Part shown: positions 1 through 7,041 of the stretch, one piece after another
How positions within the stretch are numbered: the stretch's first letter is position 1
Layout of the letters: each line of letters begins with the position of its first letter
Made by a program: the position numbers and the translations under genes
Notes under the pieces: generated by a model
What the model saw: the letters and a program-made list of their open reading frames with translations, nothing else
Database searches by the model: none
What the model was told of the DNA's origin: nothing
Assembly (NCBI GenBank): GCA_029782025.1
Contig: JAKOVR010000009.1
Coordinates: forward strand, 1-41,680
Origin: Actinomycetes bacterium
GTDB lineage: Bacteria; Actinomycetota; Acidimicrobiia; Acidimicrobiales; Acidimicrobilacustridaceae
Reading direction: 5' to 3'
Length of the DNA stretch: 41,680 bases

Positions 1-33
1 GCGCTTGTGCGCATCGATCCCGAGAGTCACCAT
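1..33 (-). CDS. IS110-family transposase, N-terminal fragment cut by the window edge
   Basis: Read on the minus strand from the ATG at 33, the eleven visible codons give MVTLGIDAHKR. This matches the opening of IS110-type (DEDD) transposases, where a G-I-D-x-H-K stretch forms the first beta strand of the RuvC-like fold and contains its first catalytic Asp. An AGGTGA ribosome-binding site lies about 7 nt upstream. The rest of the gene lies outside the window to the left, so completeness and subgroup cannot be judged. IS110 enzymes move without terminal inverted repeats and pair with a noncoding RNA from the element end. The call rests on eleven residues plus the long noncoding leader that follows. 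Confidence 0.72.
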   Translation of the reverse strand, partial: MVTLGIDAHKR

Positions 34-243
34 GTTCACGTCACCTTTCACTTGAACGAGTGGAAGAGACGGGACCGGTCGGTGGGCACACCTCAGTGGG
101 GGCGATGCCACGCTCCTATCAAGCCACGCCGGCCGGTTCCGCGCGTCCGGGGGCCGGCAGAAAGCATGTTGTCCACGAAGGACAGGCAGGCTACGAGCCA
201 ATCCCCCGGACGACGACCAGAGTGACACTGACGGCAGGCTACG
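34..243 (-). mobile_element. IS110 noncoding left end, candidate bridge-RNA region
   Basis: About 210-250 nt with no convincing gene separate the transposase start from the stop of the next gene at 288. In IS110-group elements the noncoding end upstream of the transposase encodes the bridge RNA that pairs with donor and target DNA. On the minus strand several short stems can be drawn, for example TGTCC/GGACA (near 184-169) and GGCC/CCGG-rich stems between 155 and 125. The exact element boundary is not visible; it probably lies between about 215 and 285. The bridge-RNA role is inferred from family knowledge and position, not from a recognised RNA sequence. Confidence 0.5.
185..243. repeat. Direct repeat GGCAGGCTACG, two copies near the IS110 end
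   Basis: The 11-mer GGCAGGCTACG occurs at 185-195 and again at 233-243, 48 nt apart start to start. A repeat beside an IS110 end could mark the insertion core or a guide-matching segment, but chance is not excluded. Confidence 0.45.
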
Positions 244-287
244 CGGCCCGCCGTGTGCCGCTCGTGTGGTCGCGCGCCGGGCGCGGC

Positions 288-905
288 TTAGGGGAGCGGC
301 GCGGGGCCGCGATCGGGGACGGCCCGGGCCCGACGCCGGGCCCTGATCCGGCGGACAGCCCGTCGGGCCACCCGGAACAGCACGACCGCGATCACGGTGC
401 TGATGACGAAGAGGACGGCGGTGACCACGGCGGCCACCCGCGGGAAGGCGATGGCGAGGGCGAGGACGCCGGCGACGAGGCCGTCTTCGAGGAACGAGAC
501 GACCACGTTGGAGGCCGGCTCGGGGGAGGTGTTCACGACCGCCCGGATCGACGCCTTGGCGGTGTGGGACGACAGGGCGAGGAGCCCGCAGGTGAGGGCC
601 ATCACCACCGGGCTCGGCAGGTCGGTGCCGATCTGCTGGGCCGGCGCGAGGGCACCGATGGCGGCGCCGGCCGCGGGGCGGATGATCGTGTGGACGAGGT
701 CCCACGCCGAGTCGAGCAGCGCCACCTTGTCGACGAGCAGGTCGACGACGGCGAGGGCCACGGCGACGCCGATCACCCAGGGGCGTTGCAGCAGCTCGGC
801 GGTGTGGATCCAGCCGAGCCGTCCGGCCAGCCCGAGGGCGGCGATCACCGCGTAGACGCTGATCCCCGCCGACCAGCTGGCGCCGAGCGCCGTGCCGAGC
901 TCCAC
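288..905 (-). CDS. DUF4126 family membrane protein
   Basis: A 205-residue hydrophobic protein. It has a Gly/Ala-rich first segment (LGTALGASWSAGISVYAVIAAL), several further membrane segments, a HTAKASIR stretch and an Arg-rich C-terminus that probably lies in the cytoplasm. This pattern fits DUF4126 proteins, inner-membrane proteins of unknown function. I place the start at the GTG at 905. The open frame runs 20 codons further, to an ATG at 965, but those codons read MRKGALCAPLRTQ and come from the intergenic palindrome at 926-970, so they are probably not translated. The gene follows the TIGR03086 gene on the same strand, with the palindrome between them as a likely terminator. IS110 sequence lies just beyond its stop. 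Confidence 0.7.
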   Translation of the reverse strand: MELGTALGASWSAGISVYAVIAALGLAGRLGWIHTAELLQRPWVIGVAVALAVVDLLVDKVALLDSAWDLVHTIIRPAAGAAIGALAPAQQIGTDLPSPVVMALTCGLLALSSHTAKASIRAVVNTSPEPASNVVVSFLEDGLVAGVLALAIAFPRVAAVVTAVLFVISTVIAVVLFRVARRAVRRIRARRRARAVPDRGPAPLP

Positions 906-925
906 CCCGCTGACGGTAGCGGGGG

Positions 926-970
926 CTTGGGTGCGCAAGGGCGCGCATAGCGCACCCTTACGCACCCAAA
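926..970. repeat. 45-bp intergenic palindrome, copy 1 of 6
   Basis: The arms are CTTGGGTGCGCAAGGG and CCCTTACGCACCCAAA around a 13-nt centre, GCGCGCATAGCGC-like. The centre is oriented so that the minus-strand transcript forms the better hairpin (U-G pair rather than C-A mismatch). That is the direction of the TIGR03086 gene ending at 981, so the palindrome fits a rho-independent-type stop without a U tract. The left arm has one change (GCGCAAGGG for GCGTAAGGG). Confidence 0.9.
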
Positions 971-980
971 GGTCCGGGGC

Positions 981-1646
981 TCAGGGGCGCCGACCGGTCC
1001 AGGCGACGAGGCGGTCGATGGCGGGGGCGTCGTCGGCCACCGGTACGGCGTTGCCGAAGGGGTCCTCCCACGGCACGCCCTCGGGGAGGTTGGCGGCGAA
1101 GCCGGCCCACAGCGCACCCCGGTCGGCCATCGGCAGCTCGCGGCGGATGGCGGCCTCGGCGGCGGCGAGCACGTCGGCGCCCCACACGGGGGACTGGCCC
1201 GTCGCCCGGGCGAGGTCCCAGGTGTGGACGACGACCTCGTTGGTGTACGTGCCGAGCACCTCGGCGCCGGTGATCGTCGTCCAGGGGAGCTCGGTCGGCC
1301 GGTCGAGCAGGGCGTCGTCGGTCCAGGCCGCCTGCACCGCGTGGGCGCCCTCGGTCCAGGCCGCGTACCAGCCGCCGCCGCGGACGTCGGGGGCGTCGGT
1401 GGGCCAGGTCGACGGCTCGTCGGCCCGCCCGGCGGCCGCCACCCGGCGCACCACCATCACCAGGTGCTCGAGCAGGTCGCGCACGGTCAGGCCGTCGCAG
1501 GGGGTGGGCTGGTCGAGCTGGTCGTCGCCCACGGCGGCGATCACCGGCCCGGCCGTGGCCACCGCCCGGGCGAAGAGGTGGCGGGGATCACCGGGGTCGA
1601 GGGCGGTGGCGGTGGCGGGGAGGGGAGGGGTTTCGGTGTTGGTCAT
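981..1646 (-). CDS. TIGR03086-family metal-binding protein (DinB / maleylpyruvate-isomerase-like)
   Basis: A 221-residue cytoplasmic protein with the four-helix DinB/mycothiol-dependent isomerase layout. The N-terminal helix contains PTPCDGLTVRDLLEHLV, where the His is a likely metal ligand. The later segment NEVVVHTWDLARATGQ carries the conserved HTWDLA motif that provides another. The substrate is unknown; related proteins bind Zn or Ni and some use mycothiol. I chose the ATG at 1646. A GGGAGG lies 12 nt upstream, rather far, while a GTG at 1676 would extend the protein by 10 residues through that site. The gene is divergent from the WYL regulator, with only 62 bp and a dyad operator between them, so WYL control is likely. 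It is followed by palindrome copy 1. Confidence 0.8.
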   Translation of the reverse strand: MTNTETPPLPATATALDPGDPRHLFARAVATAGPVIAAVGDDQLDQPTPCDGLTVRDLLEHLVMVVRRVAAAGRADEPSTWPTDAPDVRGGGWYAAWTEGAHAVQAAWTDDALLDRPTELPWTTITGAEVLGTYTNEVVVHTWDLARATGQSPVWGADVLAAAEAAIRRELPMADRGALWAGFAANLPEGVPWEDPFGNAVPVADDAPAIDRLVAWTGRRP

Positions 1647-1664
1647 GGCGGCATCGTGCCTCCC

Positions 1665-1691
1665 TAAACAGGTCACCTTCTGTCCGGTTTA
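1665..1691. promoter_or_regulatory. Dyad operator between TIGR03086 gene and WYL regulator
   Basis: TAAACAGG (1665-1672) and CCGGTTTA (1684-1691) form an inverted repeat with 7 of 8 matching positions and an 11-nt spacer. A second, offset dyad ACAG-N8-CTGT lies inside it. Its place in the 62-bp divergent gap suggests the binding site of the WYL regulator, controlling itself and the TIGR03086 gene. Inferred from position and symmetry only. Confidence 0.5.
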
Positions 1692-1708
1692 GATGAGAAG
1701 ATCGCGAG

Positions 1709-2689
1709 GTGCGTGCCGACCGCCTCGTTGCCGTCCTCCTCCTGCTCCAGCAGCGGGGCCAGGTCACCGCGGCCGAGGTGGCGGCGGAGCTGGAGGTGTC
1801 GGAGCGCACGGCCCGCCGCGACCTCGACGGCCTCGCCCTCGCCGGTCTCCCCGTGTACTCGGTGCAGGGGCGGGGCGGCGGGTGGCGGTTGGCCGGCGGC
1901 GGCCGCACCGACCTGTCGGGCCTCACGGCCGACGAGGCCCGGGCCCTGTTCACCGTCACCGGCCCGCAGGTCACGCCCGAGGTGAAGGCGGCGCTGCGCA
2001 AGCTCGCTCGCGCGTTGCCCGAGCCGCTGCGGGAGCGGGCCGAGGCGGCCCAGCGCGCGGTAGCGGTCGACCCCAGCACCTGGGACCGCACCGACCGAGC
2101 CGAACGGACTACCGGCGGGGGCCCGGACGGGTACCGCTCGCTCCGCTTCCTCGATCCGCTGCAGCGCGCCGTCGTGGAACGCGAGCAGGTGCGCCTCGGC
2201 TACCGCGACCGCGCCGGCGCCCGCACGACCCGCACCGTCCACCCGCTCGGGCTGGGGGCCAAGGGTGCCACGTGGTATCTCGTGGCCGGCACCGAGGCCG
2301 GCCGGCGCAGCTTCCGGGTCGACCGCGTCACCTCTGTGGTGCCGCTGGGGGTACCGGCCGAACGGCCCGACGACTTCGACCTCGACGAGGTCTGGCGCTC
2401 GATCGTGCGCGACGTCGACCGCCTCCGCACTCCCTTGATCGCCCACGGGCTGGTCGACCCGCCTTTCCTCGGGCCGTTGCGGTGGGTGCTCGGCACCCGC
2501 GTCGCCGTGGGACCGCAGGGTGGTGACGGGCGGGTGCCGGTGGAGCTCCGCGGCCACACCGTCGCCTCGCTGGCCGCCGAGCTGGCCGGGTTCGCCGGGC
2601 CCCTCGAGGTGACCGACCCGCCCGAGCTGCGCCGAGCCCTCCTCGATACCGGCACCCGCCTCGTCGAGCGGTACGGTGACGCCCGTTGA
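1709..2689 (+). CDS. HTH/WYL-domain transcriptional regulator (YafY type)
   Basis: A 326-residue regulator. Residues 1-60 form a winged helix-turn-helix (VTAAEVAAELEVSERTARRDLDGLALAGLPV) followed by the wing YSVQGRGGGWRL. Residues about 140-225 form a WYL domain, although the family name-giving triplet is only loosely present (TWYLVAGTEAGRRSFRVDRV). A C-terminal WCX-like region follows. WYL domains bind ligands such as nucleic-acid fragments or nucleotides and adjust DNA binding. The start is the GTG at 1709, which gives a clean N-terminal helix; no good Shine-Dalgarno is present. The gene is divergent from the TIGR03086 gene, with the dyad at 1665-1691 as likely operator. Its stop is 52 bp before the SDR start on the same strand, so read-through into the SDR operon is possible. 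Confidence 0.88.
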   Translation: MRADRLVAVLLLLQQRGQVTAAEVAAELEVSERTARRDLDGLALAGLPVYSVQGRGGGWRLAGGGRTDLSGLTADEARALFTVTGPQVTPEVKAALRKLARALPEPLRERAEAAQRAVAVDPSTWDRTDRAERTTGGGPDGYRSLRFLDPLQRAVVEREQVRLGYRDRAGARTTRTVHPLGLGAKGATWYLVAGTEAGRRSFRVDRVTSVVPLGVPAERPDDFDLDEVWRSIVRDVDRLRTPLIAHGLVDPPFLGPLRWVLGTRVAVGPQGGDGRVPVELRGHTVASLAAELAGFAGPLEVTDPPELRRALLDTGTRLVERYGDAR

Positions 2690-2741
2690 TCCCGGAATCA
2701 ATGTCGTACCGGGACGGATCGGCTGGCAGCAGGAGGGGCGC

Positions 2742-3773
2742 ATGACCACCGACGGAACGGACAGCGATCGCGGCTTCGGCGCCGACACCACCACCGAGGA
2801 GGTCCTGGCCGGGGTCGACCTCACCGGCCGGATCGCCGTGGTGACCGGTGCGGCCAGCGGCCTCGGCCAGGAGACGGCGCGGGCGCTGGCCGCCCACGGC
2901 GCCACCGTGGTGTTGGCCGGCCGTGACGTGGCCAAGCTCGACGAGGCGCGGGCGGCCATCGCCGCCGAGGTCGACGGCGCCCGCCTCGACACCGCCGTCG
3001 TCGATCTGGCCTCGCTGGCCTCGGTGCGGGCGGCGGCGGCCGACCTCTCCGCCCGCTTCGAGCGCATCGACCTGCTGATCTGCAACGCCGGGGTGATGGC
3101 CTGCCCCCTCGCCCGCACGGCCGAGGGCTTCGAGATGCAGTTCGGCACCAACCACCTCGGCCACTTCCTGCTCACCAACCTGCTGGTGGACCGGCTGCTG
3201 GCCGCCCCGGCGCCGCGGGTGGTGGCCCTCTCGTCGGCCGGGCACCGCGAGTCGCCGATCCGGTGGGACGACCCCAACTTCGAGCACACCGAGTACCACA
3301 ACTGGTTGGCCTACGGGCAGTCCAAGACGGCCAACGCCCTGTTCGCCCTCGAGCTCGACCGGCGCTACCGCGACCGGGGCCTGCACGCCTACTCGGTCCA
3401 CCCCGGCGTCATCCCCACCCCGCTCGCCCGCCACCTCACCGCCGAGGACATCGAGTGGCTCTCGTCGCGGGCCCGCAACGCTCGGCGCCCGGCCGAGAGC
3501 GACGCGTCAGGGGGCGCGCCATCCGGGGGCGGCGGCATGCGGTTCAAGTCGGTGGAGGCCGGCGCGGCGACCACGGTGTGGGCCGCCACCGCGCCCGAGC
3601 TCGACGACCACGGTGGCGCCTACCTGGCCGACTGCCAGGTGGCGCCCCTGCTGTCCGACGAGCACCAGGGCGCCAACGCCCTGGCCCCCTACGCCTGCGA
3701 TCCCGACGAGGCGGCCCGCCTGTGGACGCTATCCGAGGAGCTCGTCGGCCTGGCCGGGGACGATCGCCCATGA
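2742..3773 (+). CDS. Short-chain dehydrogenase/reductase (retinol-dehydrogenase-like)
   Basis: A 343-residue NAD(P)-dependent SDR. The nucleotide site is TGAASGLG (35-42), the structural NAG starts at N115, the catalytic Ser is 164 or 165 (ALSSAGHRE), and the catalytic pair is Y191/K195 (YGQSK). The length and the LxNxLGHFLL-type helix fit the WWOX/retinol dehydrogenase subgroup, longer than classical 250-residue SDRs. A Gly/Ser-rich loop near residues 250-268 is probably an insertion. The start at 2742 has a strong AGGAGG 5 nt upstream; earlier in-frame starts overlap the WYL stop. The stop overlaps the monooxygenase start (ATGA at 3770), so the two are translationally coupled. It probably oxidises an alcohol to the ketone used by the next enzyme, or works in reverse. 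Confidence 0.9.
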   Translation: MTTDGTDSDRGFGADTTTEEVLAGVDLTGRIAVVTGAASGLGQETARALAAHGATVVLAGRDVAKLDEARAAIAAEVDGARLDTAVVDLASLASVRAAAADLSARFERIDLLICNAGVMACPLARTAEGFEMQFGTNHLGHFLLTNLLVDRLLAAPAPRVVALSSAGHRESPIRWDDPNFEHTEYHNWLAYGQSKTANALFALELDRRYRDRGLHAYSVHPGVIPTPLARHLTAEDIEWLSSRARNARRPAESDASGGAPSGGGGMRFKSVEAGAATTVWAATAPELDDHGGAYLADCQVAPLLSDEHQGANALAPYACDPDEAARLWTLSEELVGLAGDDRP

Positions 3774-5287
3774 CCGCCGGCCCCGGCACCGGCACCGGCG
3801 CCGCCGAAGCCGATGCCGAGGTGGTCGACGTCGCCGTGATCGGGACCGGGTTCGGCGGGCTGGGCATGGGCGTCAGCCTGAAGCGGGCGGGGCGCGACTC
3901 GTTCGTGATCATCGAGAAGGCCGACGGGGTGGGCGGCACCTGGCGGGAGAACACCTACCCCGGCGCGGCGTGCGACGTGCCCGCCCACCTCTACTCCTAC
4001 TCCTTCCACCGCTACGACTGGTCGAGGCGCTTCCCGCCCCAGGCCGAGATCCTCGCCTACATCGAGCACGTCACCGACCACTACGGCCTGCGCCCGCACC
4101 TGCGACTGGGGGCCGGGGTCGCCTCGGCCGCGTGGGACGAGGACAGCGCCACCTGGACGCTGGCCCTCGACGGGGGCAGGGAGGTGCGAGCCCGGGTCGT
4201 GGTGTCCTCGGTCGGGCAGCTCAACCGTCCGGCCCTCCCGTCGATCGCCGGGCTCGACACCTTCGCCGGGCCGGCCTTCCACTCGGCCCAGTGGCGTCAC
4301 GACGTCGCCCTCGCCGGGTTGCGGGTCGGCGTGATCGGCACCGGGGCCAGCGCCATCCAGTTCGTCCCCGAGGTGGCCAAGTCGGCCGGCCACGTCACCG
4401 TGTTCCAGCGCAGCGCGCCCTACGTGATCCCCAAGCCCGACCGGCCCTACAGCCCGGGTGAGCGTCGGCTGTACAAGCTGCTCCCGCTCGTCGAGAAGCT
4501 CGACCGGCTGTCGATCTTCCTCCGGGGCGAGCTCCTCACCTCGGCCATCGACGGCAACGGCACCGCCGTCAAGGGCGTGCTGAAGATGTGGAAGGAGTAC
4601 CTCGACGAGCAGGTGCCCGACCCCGAGCTGCGGGCCAAGTGCACGCCCGACTACAAGATCGGGTGCAAGCGCATCCTTTTCACCAACGACTGGTACGCCA
4701 CGCTGCAGCGACCGAACGTCGAGCTGTGCACCGACGCCATCAGCGCGGTCGAGCCCACCGGGGTGCGCACGGCCGACGGCGTGCTCCACGAGTGCGACGT
4801 CCTCGTCTACGGCACCGGGTTCGCGGCGACGGGGTTCCTCCAGCCGATGCGGTTCACCGGGCGCGACGGGGCCGACCTCCACACCCGCTGGGCCGACGGC
4901 GCCGAGGCCTACAAGGGCGTCGCCGTCCACGGGTTCCCGAACCTGTTCCTCCTGTACGGGCCCAACACCAACCTCGGCGGCAACTCGATCATCTACATGC
5001 TCGAGGCCCAGATCCGCTACGTGCAGCAGGCCCTCGACGAGATGCACCGGCTGCAGCTTGCCGCCCTCGAGGTGCGCGACGACGTCGAGCGCGACTTCGT
5101 CGCGTGGGTCGACGCGACCATCGAGAAGAGCGCGTGGCAGTCCGGGTGCCACAGCTGGTACCGGGTCGACAACGGCCGCAACACCAACAACTGGCCCGTG
5201 CTCACCAACGCGTACGCCAAGGCGATGCGTCGGATCGACCTGCTCGACTACGAGGCCACGCCACAACGCTCGTGGGCGGTGGCGTGA
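3770..5287 (+). CDS. Type I Baeyer-Villiger (flavin-binding) monooxygenase
   Basis: A 505-residue FAD and NADPH enzyme that inserts oxygen next to a ketone carbonyl to give an ester or lactone. Visible motifs are the FAD site GTGFGG (25-30), GGTWRENTYPGAACDVP (55-71), the Baeyer-Villiger fingerprint FAGPAFHSAQW (165-175, FxGxxxHxxxW) and the NADPH site GTGASA (190-195). The size fits the shorter actinobacterial flavin monooxygenases. The ATG at 3770 overlaps the SDR stop and the TGA at 5285-5287 touches the esterase ATG, so three enzymes share one message. Physiological substrate is unknown; cyclic or long-chain ketones and steroids are all possible. Confidence 0.93.
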   Translation: MTAGPGTGTGAAEADAEVVDVAVIGTGFGGLGMGVSLKRAGRDSFVIIEKADGVGGTWRENTYPGAACDVPAHLYSYSFHRYDWSRRFPPQAEILAYIEHVTDHYGLRPHLRLGAGVASAAWDEDSATWTLALDGGREVRARVVVSSVGQLNRPALPSIAGLDTFAGPAFHSAQWRHDVALAGLRVGVIGTGASAIQFVPEVAKSAGHVTVFQRSAPYVIPKPDRPYSPGERRLYKLLPLVEKLDRLSIFLRGELLTSAIDGNGTAVKGVLKMWKEYLDEQVPDPELRAKCTPDYKIGCKRILFTNDWYATLQRPNVELCTDAISAVEPTGVRTADGVLHECDVLVYGTGFAATGFLQPMRFTGRDGADLHTRWADGAEAYKGVAVHGFPNLFLLYGPNTNLGGNSIIYMLEAQIRYVQQALDEMHRLQLAALEVRDDVERDFVAWVDATIEKSAWQSGCHSWYRVDNGRNTNNWPVLTNAYAKAMRRIDLLDYEATPQRSWAVA

Positions 5288-6213
5288 TGGCCCGCCGTTC
5301 GTCGCCCCCGAAGCTGCCGCCGGCCTTGGCCTTCGCCGGGGCCAAGCTGCTGCGGCGCTACGTGATGGCCGACGGCGCCTCGTTCGCCGAGCAGCGGGCC
5401 CGCATGCAGCGACTCAACTCGCTGCTGCCGTCACCCCCGGGCATCACCGTGCGGACCGAGACCGTGGGTGGCGTGTCTTGCGACCGGGTGGTGGCGTCGG
5501 GCCGCGACCCCCGCGGCGTCGCTCCCTCCGGCGGCGTGGTGCTGCACTTCCACGGCGGCGGCTACTGCATCGGCTCGCCCCGGTTCACGCGCGGGTGGGC
5601 GGCGGCGGTGAGCGTGGCCACTGGCCGCGAAGTCGTGCTGCCCGACTACCGGCTCGCTCCCGAGCACCCGTTCCCAGCCGGCCCGGCCGACGCGCGGGCC
5701 GTGTGGGACGCGCTCACGGGCGAGGGCGGGGTGCCCGCGGCCGACGTGTGCGTGTCGGGCGACTCGGCCGGCGGCGGTCTGGCCCTCGGCCTGGCCATGG
5801 CGCTGCGCGACGCCGGCCGGGCGTTGCCCGGTGCCCTGGTGCTGCTGTCGCCGTGGCTCGACCTCTCCGACGACCGCGGCGGTGACCCCGATCTCGTCGC
5901 CGCCGATCCTGTGCTCACACCCGCCTGGCTGACGGCGGCGGCGAGGGCCTACGCCGGGGACGTGGCTCTGGACGACCCTCGGCTGTCGCCTCTGCTCGGC
6001 GACCTCGCTGGGCTCCCCCCGATGCTCGTCCAGGCTGGCGCGGTCGACATCATCGCCTCCGATTCGGTGCGCCTCGCCGCCACGGTGCGGGCCGTCGGGG
6101 GCGACGTCACCCTCTCGCTGGCCAACGGGATGTTCCACGACTTCCCGACCCAGGCCGGCAACCTCGAGGCGGCCGACAGCGCCGTCCGCCAGGTCGCCGC
6201 CTTCCTGCGCTGA
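5287..6213 (+). CDS. Hormone-sensitive-lipase-family alpha/beta hydrolase (esterase)
   Basis: A 308-residue esterase of the HSL (family IV) type. The oxyanion motif HGGGY is at 89-93, the nucleophile S160 lies in GDSAGG (158-163), D254 is the likely acid and H284 (GMFHDF) the base. A DYRLAPEHPFPA stretch typical of the family is at 120-131. There is no signal peptide, so it acts in the cytoplasm. The ATG overlaps the last base of the monooxygenase stop; a GTG one codon earlier is possible. With the preceding SDR and monooxygenase this makes the usual trio for ketone breakdown: the monooxygenase makes an ester that this enzyme would hydrolyse. A 13-bp inverted repeat follows at 6243-6290. Confidence 0.92.
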   Translation: MARRSSPPKLPPALAFAGAKLLRRYVMADGASFAEQRARMQRLNSLLPSPPGITVRTETVGGVSCDRVVASGRDPRGVAPSGGVVLHFHGGGYCIGSPRFTRGWAAAVSVATGREVVLPDYRLAPEHPFPAGPADARAVWDALTGEGGVPAADVCVSGDSAGGGLALGLAMALRDAGRALPGALVLLSPWLDLSDDRGGDPDLVAADPVLTPAWLTAAARAYAGDVALDDPRLSPLLGDLAGLPPMLVQAGAVDIIASDSVRLAATVRAVGGDVTLSLANGMFHDFPTQAGNLEAADSAVRQVAAFLR

Positions 6214-6242
6214 CCCACCCGTGCCGTGCCGTGCCGTCCCGC

Positions 6243-6290
6243 CGTCTGGATGCAGATCGGGACCCATGTGTCGCTCCCTGCATCCAGACG
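6243..6290. terminator. 13-bp inverted repeat downstream of esterase operon
   Basis: CGTCTGGATGCAG (6243-6255) and CTGCATCCAGACG (6278-6290) are perfect reverse complements with a 22-nt loop. It lies between the esterase stop and the TetR promoter and could end the SDR/BVMO/esterase message. No U tract follows. The arm resembles the CTGCACCAGCG arms in the repeat cluster at 35194-35343, so it may instead be a dispersed palindromic repeat. Confidence 0.6.
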
Positions 6291-6330
6291 ACGGGGCGGT
6301 CGGGATCGTCGACGTACCCAATCCGAGGTA

Positions 6331-6378
6331 TTGACAGGCATCTCTGCCATATGACATAGATACCTGTCATATGGCAGA
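6331..6378 (+). promoter_or_regulatory. TetR promoter with nested dyad operator overlapping the start codon
   Basis: A TTGACA -35 box (6331-6336) is followed by an ATAGAT -10-like box (6356-6361). Two overlapping inverted repeats cover them: TCTGCCATATGACA (6343-6356) with TGTCATATGGCAGA (6365-6378), 14 bp perfect with an 8-nt spacer; and TGACAGGCATCT (6332-6343) with AGATACCTGTCA (6358-6369), 11 of 12 matching. The second arm of the 14-bp dyad contains the ATG at 6371. Bound repressor would cover the -35, the -10 and the start codon. Confidence 0.75.
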
Positions 6379-7015
6379 CGAGACTGACGCAACAGGCGGG
6401 ACAGCGGGGCTGCGGGAGCGCAAGCGGGAGCAGACCCGAACGGCCATCCTCGAGGCGGCGCAGCTGCTGTTCCTGGCCCACGGTGGAGCGACCGACCCCG
6501 AGCTCATCACGATGGCTCGGGTTGCCGAGCTGGCCGGGGTGTCCGAGCGCACGGTGTACCGGTTCTTCCCGAGCCGGGACGAGCTCGACCGGGCCCTCGT
6601 GGAGCACGACCGCAGCACGGTGCCGGAGACCGACCTGCGTGACATCCGTGCGTGGTCGGGCCTGATCCGTTCCCGGATGCGGCACTGGTCGGCGCGCAAC
6701 GGCGACCGTCGCGTCCTGCGCTCCGACCCCCAGGCCCGGGAGTTCCCGGCCTCGGCCGACTTCCGGGAGGAGCGAGACGCGGCAACGGTCGAGGCAGTCG
6801 CCCGCCTGCTGGGCGACCACCCGCTCGGCCCCCGCCAGTGCCTGGCCCTCACCGCGGCGGTCCAGTCCCTCGTGAGCGCCAGGGCCATGGCCATCTCCGC
6901 CCAGCGGTGGGGCCTCACCCTCGCCGAGGCCGGTGAAGCCCACGCCTGGGCCTTCGACGTGCTCCTCGACGCCCTCGAACACCACCGTCCCGATCCCTGG
7001 GACCTCGAACCATGA
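6371..7015 (+). CDS. TetR/AcrR-family transcriptional regulator
   Basis: A 214-residue one-component regulator. The N-terminal HTH domain spans about residues 18-65 (TRTAILEAAQLLFLAHG, then VAELAGVSERTVYRFFPSRDELDRAL, a standard TetR helix 2-4 pattern). The remainder is a helical ligand-binding domain without recognisable specificity. The start is the ATG at 6371, inside the operator and close to the predicted transcription start, so the message would have a very short leader. Strong dyads at 6331-6378 point to self-repression. The gene ends just before the swivel-domain gene starting at 7042, suggesting co-transcription and shared control. Confidence 0.9.
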   Translation: MADETDATGGTAGLRERKREQTRTAILEAAQLLFLAHGGATDPELITMARVAELAGVSERTVYRFFPSRDELDRALVEHDRSTVPETDLRDIRAWSGLIRSRMRHWSARNGDRRVLRSDPQAREFPASADFREERDAATVEAVARLLGDHPLGPRQCLALTAAVQSLVSARAMAISAQRWGLTLAEAGEAHAWAFDVLLDALEHHRPDPWDLEP

Positions 7016-7041
7016 ACCGACCGACCCCTGAGGAGCATCCG

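Noticed and set aside
60..950. Long plus-strand open frame over the DUF4126 gene
   Set aside because: Its Asp/Gly/Arg-rich, repeat-like composition is that of an antisense frame in high-GC DNA; the minus-strand frame has clear membrane segments.
7012..7041. ATG at 7012 overlapping the TetR stop as the swivel-protein start
   Set aside because: The ATG at 7042 has a GAGGAG at the right distance; the 10-residue extension would run through that site.
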